DNA of 64,000 bases from contig MEHQ01003804.1 of assembly GCA_008828725.1 (NCBI GenBank), forward strand, positions 178,059 through 242,058. The letters run 5' to 3'. Numbering within the stretch: position 1 is the stretch's first letter; each line of letters begins with the position of its first letter. Position numbers and translations under genes: made by a program. Of the stretch, positions 34,806 to 44,902 are shown one piece after another. Below the pieces are notes generated by a model, which did not search any database, was not told where the DNA came from, and saw nothing but the letters and a program-made list of their open reading frames with translations. This stretch comes from Saccharina japonica. Its lineage: Eukaryota > Sar > Phaeophyceae > Laminariales > Laminariaceae.

Positions 34806-34968
34806 ACATGTGTGTGTGTTCTTCACATTAAACTTTCCTTTCTACCGTCGACATCCAGCACACCTTTTTAGGATGAAGAATCGGCACGGACACTGGGTGT
34901 GCTGGATGTCGACGGGTAGAAAGGAAGGTTTAATGTGAAGAACACACACACACACACACACACACACC
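34806..34968. repeat. Foldback palindrome made of two family ends
   Basis: GTGTGTTCTTCACATTAAAC on the left is the mirror of GTTTAATGTGAAGAACACAC on the right, with both GTCGACATCCAGCACAC and its complement inside. The loop is about 35 bp. The same design occurs at 36744 and 38297. Confidence 0.6.
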
Positions 34969-35065
34969 CAGTGTCCATGCCGATTCTTCATCCTAAACAA
35001 AGGTACAAGTTCTGTCATCACAAAACTACGACACCGAGATTTACTACGCTCAGCGCAGTAAGCAG

Positions 35066-35125
35066 GTATGGGTGATGACACTATCCATAAAAAGTTGTTT
35101 TTTTTATGGGGTCATCACCCCTAGG
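35066..35125. mobile_element. 60-bp MITE nested in a long-inverted-repeat element
   Basis: GGGTGATGAC near the left end and GTCATCACCC near the right end form inverted ends that continue into A- and T-rich arms, so the whole element can fold. TAAGCAG is duplicated on both sides (35059-35065 and 35126-35132). Uninterrupted family members have a single TAAGCAG there, so insertion is shown directly. Confidence 0.75.
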
Positions 35126-35753
35126 TAAGCAGAGCAGACAATGCAATGCCATATACGACAGGAAAGACCTACCCTGCTAGCAATACAGGTGCATGAAAGA
35201 GACCAAAAAGAAAAAAAGAAAAAAAGTGAAGAAGGAAAAAAAAAAATAAGGAAAAAAAAACAACATAATCAAGCAAATCAACAATCACACAACCCAAGCA
35301 AAAAGATTAAAAACAAAAATGAAAAAGTGTCGTGCTTCTTCCAGAGGAGATGCGCCAGACAATAAAGTCAAATAAAATGAAACGAAATGAAAGGGTTGTG
35401 CTTCTTTCAGAGGAGATGCGACAGACAATAAAGTCAAATAAAATGAAACGAAATGAAATGGAATGAAAAACAACGCAAACCGAGCAAGGCTAAGAACGAC
35501 AGGAAAGGACAGGCAACCGGATCACAACAAAAGCACCTTCAAGGCAGCCGAACGAAGAAGGTTTGTGTCCGTACGTCGTATTAATAGTACAGACAGGTTC
35601 TACATTTTAGTCAGGCTGGTACCTTGCTACCAGGTCAGCCGTTTCCTTCCTGACTCTGCGCAAAAGTAGAGGTCACCACACATACGCCAGGAGTTGGTTG
35701 ATGCACACATTATATGGGTTATTCACTTCATTTTTTTTTATTTTTCCCTCGTT

Positions 35754-35800
35754 GTTTGTTTGTTCGTTTGTTTGTTTGTTTGTTTGTTTGTTTTTTTTTT
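35754..35800 (+). repeat. TTTG microsatellite
   Basis: About nine GTTT units followed by a T run. Confidence 0.8.
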
Positions 35801-36015
35801 CACCACAATGCTATTATTGGAAGGGATACATGGAGCCTGTCGTATATGGCATTGCACTGTATGCTCGCCTTACAACATAGTGTACCTCTGTGTCGAAGTT
35901 TTGTGACGAGGAAATAACGGGTATCCCTCGAGGAAGAATAATTCGCACAGGCACTGCGTGTGCTGGATTTCGACGGGTAGAAAGATTTTTTTAATGTGAA
36001 GAACATACACACCAA

Positions 36016-36740
36016 GCGTCTGAGCCGATTCTTCATCCTAGAGAGATGCAAGTGATGTGGTCACAAAACTACGACACAGAGATACTACGCTGAAGTGCAG
36101 TAAGTACAGGAGACAATGCAATACCTGGTATCATATATGGCAGGCACGTCTTTTACCCATGGTAGCAATCCAGATGATGCGTTAAAGAGAGGTAAAACTA
36201 CAGTAAAAACGACAGGAAGTATTTAGCGAAAAGAAAACATAACAAAAACACACTAGAAACAAACAAAGAACATGTCGTCCCCCCCTCCCAGGGATGTGAC
36301 AGACTATATGAAAAAAAAATAAAAAAATACAGACCTAAACTGAGGACGCCCATGAGTGAAAAGAAACGACAGGAAACCGACGCACAACCAAAGCACCCTC
36401 CAGCCAACCGCGGCGGTTTGTGGTATCGGTGGCACGCACAGGTTCTATCGTACCTATGCTAGTCGGCCTGATACCTTGCTACCCTGTCTGGCTGCATTGA
36501 TCAACCGCAGGTTCCGTACGACCGTTGTCCCTCCCCTCCCCGTCACCTTAAGCGACGCCTAGATAACGGATGAGTGTTGCTTCCTTCCTCAATCCTACCC
36601 TCATCTTCGTACCGAACAAGAAAGACACAGAACGGATGGAAGAAAGAAAACACAGGATATATGTAGAAGTTTAAAATTTTAACACGAAATTACTGTAGTC
36701 AAACGAAGACCACCTAAATACATACGGGAGGCTACGTATG
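36016..36740. mobile_element. Long-inverted-repeat element, left end and body
   Basis: The terminal repeat (GCCGATTCTTCATCCTAGAG, CACAAAACTACGACACAGAG) is followed by body sequence like that of the neighbour (AAACGACAGGAAACCGACG, GATACCTTGCTACC). It is joined directly to the element on its left. Confidence 0.5.
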
Positions 36741-36743
36741 TGT

Positions 36744-36892
36744 GTATGTTCTTCACAATAAACCCTCGTTTCTACCCGTCGACATCCAGTACACCCAGCT
36801 TTGTACGAGTATGCGATTCGAATACAACTACGTAGTAACTATGTCGACGGGTAGAAAGGAAGGTTTAATGTGAAGAACACACACACGTACCA
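36744..36892. repeat. Foldback palindrome made of two family ends
   Basis: TGTTCTTCACAATAAACC with CTACCCGTCGACATCC on the left, and GTCGACGGGTAGAAAGGAAG then TTTAATGTGAAGAACACAC on the right. Confidence 0.55.
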
Positions 36893-36899
36893 GGTACAC

Positions 36900-37862
36900 T
36901 TTACGTAGATTGTGTTGATTGGGTTGCGGCTATATATTTCTTATTTCTTAACTCTTATTTTTGCTTGTTGTATCGCCTGTTGTTGCTTCGCAAGGGGGGC
37001 ACGACAGCGATGCTACAGCCCCTCGCATCATTTGCTTATTTTTGTTACCGTGATCGCTTTTGCCTTTGTTTTTCCGCCTTCCGTATTTTTTCCTGGGACT
37101 TTCTTTGGTTGCTTAGCTACGTACGTACGTATTCATCTTCTCTTTGTTATTTCCTGTTCTCTTTCCTGGACTCTCGTGTGTTACACGAGAACGAAGTGCC
37201 ACGTATCCGTTGTATGGGTGGCGCCCAAGGGAAGGGAGACGGAGAGTGGGGGGTTCGTAGGGAAACCACGGCGGCCGGAAGAAGGAAGGAGACGGCAAAC
37301 AGAGTAGGTACCAGACCGAGTAGCTGGTAGAACCTGCCTGTACTACGGGCACAAACCTGCTTCGGCTGGCTGGAAGGTGCTTTTGGTGTGCTCCGGCTGC
37401 CTGTCCTTTCCTGTCGTTCTTAGTCTTGCTCTGCTCGCGCTGTTTTCGGTCCATTTCATTTCATTTCGTTTCATTTAATTTGTTTTTTTATTGGATGTCG
37501 CATCTCCTCTGGGAGAAGCACGACACTTTCTTTATTTTATTTTGTTATGTTTTTGTTTGGTTGCTTGATTGTTGATTTGATTCAGTATTATTTACTATTT
37601 ACTATTTATTCCTTTTCGCTTATTTTTCTTTTTTCTCTTTTTTTCTCTTGCATGCACCTGGATTGCTAGCATGGTAGGTCTTGCCTGTCGTATATGGCAT
37701 TGCATTGTCTGCTCTGCTTACTGCACTGAGCGTAGTATATATGTGTCGTAGTTTTGTGACCACAGAACTGGTACCTTTGTAGGATGAAGAATCGGCAAAT
37801 AAACTGGGTGTGCTGGATGTCGACGGGTAAAAAGGAAGGTTTAATGTGAAGAATACACACAC
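36900..37862. mobile_element. Long-inverted-repeat element, body and right end
   Basis: The body (CTGGACTCTCGTGTG, AAGTGCCACGTATCCGTTGT, CCTTTCCTGTCGTTCT, TTGGATGTCGCATCTCCTCT) is collinear with 46690-47280, and the right terminal repeat lies at about 37600-37862. No transposase frame. Confidence 0.55.
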
Positions 37863-38296
37863 ATATGAATAGTTTCGTTTTCGACGTGTAAACAGCAGTA
37901 TTGGCCCTTAGCAATATTCTCTGTCGAATGCATCGTATGACACATATAATACATACGTACAAGTGTCAGACGGGTGTGCAGGTTTTCGTTCATGGTTGAG
38001 ACCAAGTCACCCTCTAAAGTATCGGTATAATACTGAAAAGCCTTCGTACCCGTGCATACACACGCGAACTGCGCTGCAGTAATACCACTGCAGCTGCAAC
38101 GCATTTTGGTACATTTTGGCGTATCAGAGGACCGCTGGCCCGAATACCAGTAGAGTATCGCTTCAAGAGTTCAAAGATTTCGGCGTAACTACAATCGCCA
38201 CCTTCGGTACTCCGGTACCCAACGTCCAAACTCCACATGGCCATAAAAGTTGTACCTGGTATATCTCTAGGATGCGGAATTGGCATGTAGTGTGTA

Positions 38297-38398
38297 TGTG
38301 TTGTTCACATTAAACCTTTTTTTTCTACCCGTCGACATCCAGTACACCCGTCGACGGGTAGAAAGGAAGGTTTAATGTGAAGAGCACACACACACCCA
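38297..38398. repeat. Near-perfect palindrome made of two family ends
   Basis: CACATTAAACC then CTACCCGTCGACATCCAG on the left, with CGTCGACGGGTAGAAAGGAA then GGTTTAATGTGAAG on the right and almost no loop. Confidence 0.6.
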
Positions 38399-39358
38399 GT
38401 GTGCGTGCCGATTCTTCATCCAAACAACGTAGTCGTACCAGTTCAGTTCTGTGGTCACAAAACTACGACACAGTGTACGCTGGGTGTGCTACGTAGATGT
38501 CGCGGGTAGAAATAAAACGGGTTCATGTGAACAGCACAAACACGCCATTCTCGCCGGCCATCACGAGGTATACACCGTTGAATGAAACGATGTTCATCGG
38601 TTTGATACCCTCAATCGCCACCTTCGGTACTCCAATTAGCTAAACCCAATGCTCAGCCCCCAAAATTCACGCGGCCACATAACTTGTGCCCAGGGTATCT
38701 TTGCATCGACACGTATGTATGCTGGGTGTGCTACGTACTTACAAGCAGTAGAGGTCGACAGGTAGAAATACTGGTTCCATGTGAACAACACAAAACACAC
38801 CATTATCGGCCGGCCATCATAAGGTATGCCCCGTTGAATGAAACGATGTTAAATTGGTTTGTAACCCGGTATACACGTATTCGCCACCTTCGTTTGGTAC
38901 TCCGATACTTGACCTCTACAATCCACGCGACCACAAACCTTGTACCAGGTATCTCTGAACCGTGAAGAATCGGCACGTACACTGGGTGTGCTGGGTGACG
39001 ACGGTTAAAAAAAAACGGTTTCACGTGAACAACTCAAACACGCCATTATCGGGCGGCCATCACGAAAAGGTATACCCCGTTACAAGAAACGATGTTGATC
39101 AGTTTGTCACGCGTGAATGGCGCGATGGCCCTGCTGGACTCCAATACGCAGACCATGTACCAGGTACGTATCTCTCTATATATGATGAAGAAGCGGCACA
39201 GAAACTGTCGACGGGTAGAAGTAGCGGTTTCATGTGAGCAACACAAATACGCCATTATCAGCCGGCCATCATAAGATATACCCCGTTAAATGAAACGATA
39301 CATATCGGTTTGTCACCCGTCAACAGCGCAATCGCCACCTTTGTTTGGTACTCCGATG

Positions 39359-39486
39359 TGTGTGTGTGTGTTCTTCACATTAAACCTTCCTTTCTACCCG
39401 TCGACATCCAGCACACCCAGTGTCCGTGCCGATTCATCATCCTAAAAAGGTACCAGTTCTGTGGTCACAAAACTACGACACAGAGA
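39359..39486. mobile_element. 128-bp solo family end inserted in the tandem array
   Basis: The outer part of one terminal repeat (TGTGTGTGTTCTTCACATTA to CTACGACACAGAGA) interrupts a unit. CCGATG stands on both sides (39353-39358 and 39487-39492), while neighbouring units have a single CCGAT at that point. Confidence 0.55.
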
Positions 39487-39848
39487 CCGATGCTTGGCCT
39501 CTAAACTTCACGTGAACACAAACCTTGTACCAGGTACGTATCTCTCGAGGATAAAGAGTCGAAACGTACGTACACTGGGTGTGCTAGTTGACGACGGGTG
39601 AAACTAACGGTTTCATGCGGGCATAAAAAACACGCCATTTATAGCCGGCCACGTCAAGATATAGCCCGTGAAATGAAACGATGTTCATCGGTGTTGTCAC
39701 CCTATAGTACCGCCCCAACGATTCACTCTGCTCGAACACCGCTGGTCCACGCTGCTCGTCCTAGGTGGGTTTAGTCGCGATTTCAATATCAGCGTCGTGC
39801 TCGTATTCGCTCGGTTTACAGCAGCAGCAGTATGTACGCGATTGCTGT

Positions 39849-40570
39849 CTACGGTAGCACCAGTACCTCTTGTCCAGCGTGATGTTTCCTAGATTTGTTG
39901 GTGTCCTGATCCTTGTCCCAAACATCATAACGTAGTAGGGTGCACGGTGTTGACGTTACAAAAAATCCCAATACGAGTAGCACTCTTCCGCATGACCATG
40001 CTTCCGCTGTCAAATCTTTCACATCACCGTCAGCGTAACAAACGCATCGGCCAGAGGTTATTTCCTTGTTTGCTATTATTTCGTGACCCCACAACCCCAT
40101 GTGCTTTTCTTCGCCTTTCCACCTGTGTATCTCTTTCTCGTAGTAGCATCTCCGATCCGCCCCGCCTGACAGGAATACCGTAAGCACCTTGCCTTCGTAT
40201 CGCTTGTCATGTTCGGCACCTCGTCCTCTAGTGGGACCTCGTCAATTTGGCGTCCCCCCGGGCGTTGTCGTCATTTGGATACTTTCGATAAATAAACAGC
40301 AGCAGTCAATATGGAGAGTCAAGCCATCGACGCGAAACGGTTTGGAGGCCAATCACTTCGTTTGGTATGTTTAGACCACCAGGGCGACCGGTTTATGTGT
40401 ACTCGATATGCTCCGATGTACATACAAGCCCGCGGGTAGAGTGAATATCCCATAGGTCTATATGCATACGTTGTCCAACACTATTTATATCGCAACGGGC
40501 TAGGCCAGCGGCAACACCAGAAGTAGTGCTACCTGAATACCGATTTAAACAGTGGGGCCTTTCTCGCATG
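39849..40570 (-). other. Open region of unknown nature
   Basis: The minus strand holds a 112-codon open frame (39849-40187; starts MLTVFLSGGA, includes WGHEIIANKE) and a 61-codon one (40393-40578; includes QRMHIDLWDIH, faintly like the start of a retroelement integrase). Neither has a firm domain match by eye. An old retroelement relic is possible, as is chance. Confidence 0.2.
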
Positions 40571-40744
40571 TGAGCCACATGTACTCGTGAGAGGGAACAA
40601 AATATTTAGGCCTGTTTTTGGTTTTGATTTTTTCAAACAAAAAAAGCTGTTCCGTGACCGAATGTTTCCTTGTGTTACGTTGTGGTATAGTATCGAAGAC
40701 ACGCGGTTTGGGGCCTCATACATACGACACGTGGTTCCTTTCTT

Positions 40745-40990
40745 TCGCGCCCAGCACGCGACGCAGCTGGAATGCCATATTGGACAATGCGTGCTTGTCG
40801 TACGTGACATTACATCGTCTGCCCTGCTTCCTCACGTTACAATGCAGTATTGGTATCGTGGCGTGGTAACTACATAACATGTACCAGGCACTGTATCGCT
40901 TAAGGATGAAGAATCGGCACGGACACTGCTTGGGTGTGGTCTTTGTCGACGAGTACAGAGAGAATGATTTTATTTGAAGAATCTACACAC
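40745..40990. mobile_element. Decayed end of the long-inverted-repeat family
   Basis: Shares TTGTCGTACGTGACATTACA-like words, GGATGAAGAATCGGCACGGA, CACTGCTTGGGTGTG and GTCGACG with the family. Confidence 0.5.
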
Positions 40991-41049
40991 AGCGTGGTAC
41001 AAACGAAGGCATGGCCTTCTTAATTGCGTTGTCGAATTTTTGTTTCCGT

Positions 41050-41375
41050 TTTGTTCCCCGTCCCATTCATCATCATCGCCCATCCTTTCTCTCTGCCTCT
41101 TAGCCGTAGATCTGATCCGCGGTCAACACGTAGACAATTTTCCTCCCTCTCACACTACGACACGTGCCTTGCACTTATTTGGCGGCAAGATGTTAGCACC
41201 TTCCGTAGTCTGCTCGCGTCGAATTCCGCCAACCCACGCCAAAGAAGGCGCTCTCAGCAACTGCTTCCCTTTTTACTTTTGCAAACATAATATCATAATC
41301 TCACACGGTGGTGTTTGAACTGGGGTACCAATGCCAGTAGCATTCTAGTTACATGGGACCACTAACTACCGGGGC
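41050..41375 (-). mobile_element. tRNA-derived SINE
   Basis: On the minus strand the head has GGTAGTTAGTGG (A-box-like) and CCAGTTCAAACACC (B-box-like), then GAGAGCGCC, GCGTGGGTTGGCGG and the family tail near GAATGGGACGGGG. It is flanked on both sides by ends of the long-inverted-repeat family. Confidence 0.55.
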
Positions 41376-41409
41376 GACCCAAAAAAACCCTATCCCTTTT
41401 TTCCCATTT

Positions 41410-41625
41410 TACTTGCAGCTGGATAGGTATGTCGCGCCTGTTCAATACGCCATTGCGTTGTCTGCTCCGCTTACTGCATTGCAGCATAGTATAGTATATA
41501 TGTGTCGTAGTTTTGTGCCAAGACCCAACTGGTACCTGTTTAGGATGCAGAATCGGCACGGGCACTGGGTGTGCTGGATGTCGACGGGAAGGAAGTACGG
41601 TTTATTGCAAAGAACACAAACACAC
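41410..41625. mobile_element. Decayed end of the long-inverted-repeat family
   Basis: Contains GTCTGCTCCGCTTACTGCAT, TGTGTCGTAGTTTTGTG, GGATGCAGAATCGGCACGGG and CACTGGGTGTGCTGGATGTC. Confidence 0.55.
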
Positions 41626-41820
41626 TCCACCGTATTAGCTGCCTGTCACTCTGACAATATCTATATGTTATGGATGTGTGTCCACAGGGCGGGAATGCGT
41701 CTAGGGTTAAGAATCAGCCCGGACGAACCAAGACGACAACCACACACGATTGGTTCCGTTGCTATTAATAGGGTGAACTATTGATGGGTGGCCATACGAG
41801 TGAAAAGGACAAAGTATTGA

Positions 41821-42602
41821 TACGAGCTGGTTCCAGAGAGAAACATAAGATAGCTTCTTCGGGAAATAAAAAACGGAATACATTACTTTTTCGAACACTA
41901 CATATATCGACATGACGGCATCGCCAAGGGGAACACATCGGTGAAGAGATTTTTGGCGTACGAGTTGTAGTTCCCGAGATATGATCATATTGGTATTCCT
42001 TAGGGAGGCGTTATTCCATAGGGGATAGCTTTCTTGCAGTAATCCTATAGTAAAACCAATATAATAGTATTCAGGCCATATATCGGTCAATACCCCGACT
42101 AATTCGACTGTAGAAGTCTTGACAGGATCGCACCAACAAGGGGAAGACGTCCATGTCACGTTTTTGCTTCCTGCGAGCCTATCAGGCTGTGGTAAGAACC
42201 GCCTGCCAAATTACTAGGAAAATGTATTGAGCATATTTGAAACCTTAGGGGAAAAAATACACTTCGCGGAAATCACTTTTGCACCATAAATGAGAACGAG
42301 TTGGAAAACGAAATTTGGCAGGGGTGTTCTTCATGACCATACGAAAAAACGACAAGATGGCCTTTTTATTTTCGTTTTTGTTCGTCTGTAATGTTGGGTC
42401 AAAGTTGCCGGGAAAACAAAAAAAAAACTTTAAAATGTACCTCATTCACCAAAAAAACATTTTTTCAAAAAAGGCCATCATGTAGTTTTTTCGTATGGTC
42501 ATGAAGAACAACCCTGCCAAATTTCGTTTTCTAACTCGTTTTCATTTATGGCGCAAAAGTCTGAAGACGAAATGTTCCTGCTCTTGCTGGAACCAGCTCG
42601 TA
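41821..42602 (-). mobile_element. TA-flanked hairpin element (copy A)
   Basis: Ends are inverted repeats: TACGAGCTGGTTCCAG on the left and CTGGAACCAGCTCGTA on the right. About 100-bp inverted arms (42266-42370 and 42465-42560, with AGTTGGAAAACGAAATTTGG on one side) form an internal hairpin. The rest holds a segment also present in copy B. On the minus strand it stays open across the shared segment (SRELQLVRQKSLHRCV). No transposase is recognised, so it is probably non-autonomous. Confidence 0.6.
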
Positions 42603-42909
42603 GTAAAAAAGGTAAATACGCCGGTTTATGTTCGTCTCGTAAGTCCTATAGATTTACTATGCCTCCCGTTATAGTTACCCTCGTCATTTTTATCCACGCT
42701 TGTGACAATGTCAAGTGCTCCTGCGTAGGTCCGAGTGCGTGTGCTCGGGTTTTAGGTGTTGTCGATAGAGACAGAAAGGATATCGGCAGTTTTGGAAGCT
42801 CTACACGTTTCAACGCCTTTTGGAACCGTCGTTAGTATATTGAACCATCTGCAGTATATTCAACCATCTGCGTACGTTTTCCCTCTTTTATGCATCGAGA
42901 TTGATAGCA

Positions 42910-43165
42910 TGAGAGATCGTGACTGTTTTATTTTTGTATCTGGTATGCTATCATGGGTAGAACGTGTCTGTCGTATTTGATGGCATTGCATTTTCCTGCT
43001 GTCCTCTGATGGCATTGCAACGTATCATATTTAATAGAGTATATCTGTGGTGGTGGTTTTGTGACCACATAAATCATATCTCCTTGTGATGAACAATCGG
43101 CCCGTACACCGGGGTGTCCTGGTTGTCGACGTTTAAAAAAGTGTAATTCGGATCTGATACGGTGT
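42910..43165. mobile_element. Decayed end of the long-inverted-repeat family
   Basis: GTCTGTCGTATTTGATGGCA, GTTTTGTGACCACATAAA, GATGAACAATCGGCCCGTAC and GGTTGTCGACG match the family with many changes. Confidence 0.45.
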
Positions 43166-43544
43166 GACAAACACACTAGCAAGTTAAGAGGGCCTAAAAG
43201 TGCGCCTGGGACGAAATCTCTCGCTGTACGATTCCTTCCATTGTATATCTCGAACAGCAACACGTATCATCCCCCACTTCAGCAGTCTCAGTCGCTTAAC
43301 CCATTCATAACTGAAAACATTATCCGACACTAACTCCAAGTAGTTTGTCCACAATTACGTGGGGCCATTGCTTAAGGAGTGAAGCACCAAGAGGGTTGGA
43401 CTTGAGGTACTACAGTGGTAGCAGAGATTCAAAGAGGCTGCAGCCAGCAGGTGGTACACAGCAGTAGTTTGTTTGGTTGCCTGCTTTGCTCTTCTCGGTG
43501 TTTAGTTTCCTGGTATTTTTCAACGTATCTGTATTGCTACAGGT

Positions 43545-43765
43545 AGCATAGATAGGTCGATCGTGACTGTCGTATTACCGTATACCTGGTATATGACAGT
43601 GTATTTGCGTGTCCACCGCATTGCAACGCAGTATCTCCGTCTCATAGTCCAAAACGTGACTCTCCTTACGAATACGAGTAGGAAGATGACGGGCGCGCAC
43701 ACTGGGTGAGCTGGAAATCTACGGGTAGACAAAAAAGGTAAAATGATATTATAACACACGGTTGG
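43545..43765. mobile_element. Decayed end of the long-inverted-repeat family
   Basis: TGACTGTCGTATTACCG, CGCAGTATCTCCGTCTCATA, GCGCACACTGGGTGAGCTGG and CTACGGGTAGAC match the family. Confidence 0.45.
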
Positions 43766-43769
43766 TTTA

Positions 43770-44340
43770 CCGTCCTTCAAAAACAAGAGACAAGGATAGC
43801 AACACGATATGCAGTTCAGGCCCGCTCATTAGAAAGTGACTCTCAAGAAAGTCAGCCTGAACACTGGAAACAATTAAGTAATCTCTCAGCCTAGTCCGTG
43901 CACAAGCTTTAGGGAAGTGACCTCTTCCTGTTGCTAGCCTGGGCCAAGGCACGATTCGTTTAGCAGCACTAGGGAAAACGTAATTTCGGGGACCAAAATG
44001 AGAAAGCGCAACATAAGAAAGTGACCCCAGAATAAAAACGTCAGCCTGGGCCCGATTTCATGTTTCTTGTGAGAGAGCCGGTACTACGGTCGGACGTCGA
44101 AAGCTCTCGAGTATCGCTTGTTCGGATTTCAGGCGCGGACTGTGGTGTAGCTGTTCTCATGACTTGTTGTTGTGGATATCTTACATTCGTTCTCCAAAAC
44201 GTACCATTGACACCCTGTACCCTTGCACGCTTGAAATAATGTTTGGTAAAAGGCATGTTTAATGTTTTACCCCGTCCTGAACCGAAATGATAAGATAGAC
44301 ACTCATTATGTATGACGCATCGTGTGGTTGAGTGAATCAA
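43770..44340. other. Spacer, no gene seen
   Basis: Repeated words (AAAGTGAC at 43837 and 44011, TCAGCCTG at 43852 and 44042, TAGCCTGGGCC) suggest an old repeat resembling the CAGTACAGGA MITE interior. No gene is visible. Confidence 0.3.
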
Positions 44341-44344
44341 CGTT

Positions 44345-44902
44345 ACCGCCGAAGGAGCTGTGGCGCTTGCGCTGTTGGCGAAATGGTTTGACATACTGCT
44401 GAAACAAAACGTATACACAATCTGGTAGTGCTTGATAGGTACTACACTACAGTTCAAACCAAAAACATAAATCTACGCACATACATGTTGTCGTACAAAA
44501 ACATTTTGTTATGATACGTGTGTGTGGCATTGCAGTGTTAGCTATGCTTACTTCATTTCAACGTTGTATCTGTGTCGTGTTTTCTTGACCACATGCTAAC
44601 GTGTCTATCCTGGATTAAGAATCGACGCGGACACTACTACAGCAGTAGGTGTGCTGGTTGTCGAGCGGTAGAAATATTAGTTTACATGAAAAGACACACA
44701 CAAATGGGCACAGTGTCCGTACCGGGGGCGCATTGTATATACTCGGTCAGCCCAACTTAAAACACCCCGTGCCCAACCACCGTCGTGTCGTCTCTCCTTT
44801 GAGTAGGAGAACCCGTCGTCCGATTGACCAGGCGGCCCATCCAGATATTATCACATCACAACCAGGAATCCTCCCTTCGGGAGCCAACCCGTGAACGCAA
44901 TT
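44345..44902 (+). promoter_or_regulatory. Upstream region of copy 2, split by a repeat insertion
   Basis: Segments 44345-44405 and 44760-44890 match the upstream region of copy 1. Between them, at about 44505-44705, lies a decayed end of the long-inverted-repeat element family. The insertion pushes the more distal shared segment roughly 250 bp farther from the start than in copy 1. Confidence 0.45.
44505..44705. mobile_element. Decayed long-inverted-repeat end in the promoter of copy 2
   Basis: GGCATTGCAGTGTTAGC, TTGTATCTGTGTCGTG, AAGAATCGACGCGGACAC, GTGTGCTGGTTGTCGAG and AAGACACACACA match the family. It ends about 200 bp before the ATG of copy 2 and is absent upstream of copy 1. Confidence 0.5.

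Larger units (their letters stand above)
34969..36015. mobile_element. Long-inverted-repeat element, both ends present
   Basis: The left terminal repeat (34969-35200) and the right one (about 35835-36015) face each other around about 630 bp of non-coding DNA that shares GAGGAGATGCG, AAATGAAACGAAATG and GGTACCTTGCTACC with other copies. A 60-bp MITE is inserted in the left repeat (35066-35125). Confidence 0.55.
38110..39710 (+). repeat. Tandem array of ~205-260 bp units built partly from long-inverted-repeat ends
   Basis: Five good unit starts at about 38502, 38761, 39002, 39210 and 39595, with a partial unit near 38190. Each unit has a TIR-derived part (GGTGTGCTG, CGACGGGTAGAAA-like, GTTTCATGTGAACAACACA) followed by a body with CGCCATTATC, GCCGGCCATCA, CCCCGTTGAATGAAACGATG, AATCGCCACCTTCG and TTGTACCAGG. 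One unit is interrupted by an inserted fragment (39359-39486). Confidence 0.6.

Noticed and set aside
40393-40578. Retroelement integrase fragment
   Set aside because: Only a faint HIDLW resemblance over a few residues; not enough to name a family.
44891-44902. GTG start 12 nt upstream of copy 2
   Set aside because: Copy 1 starts at the equivalent of the ATG at 44903; a GTG start is unlikely in a nuclear gene.
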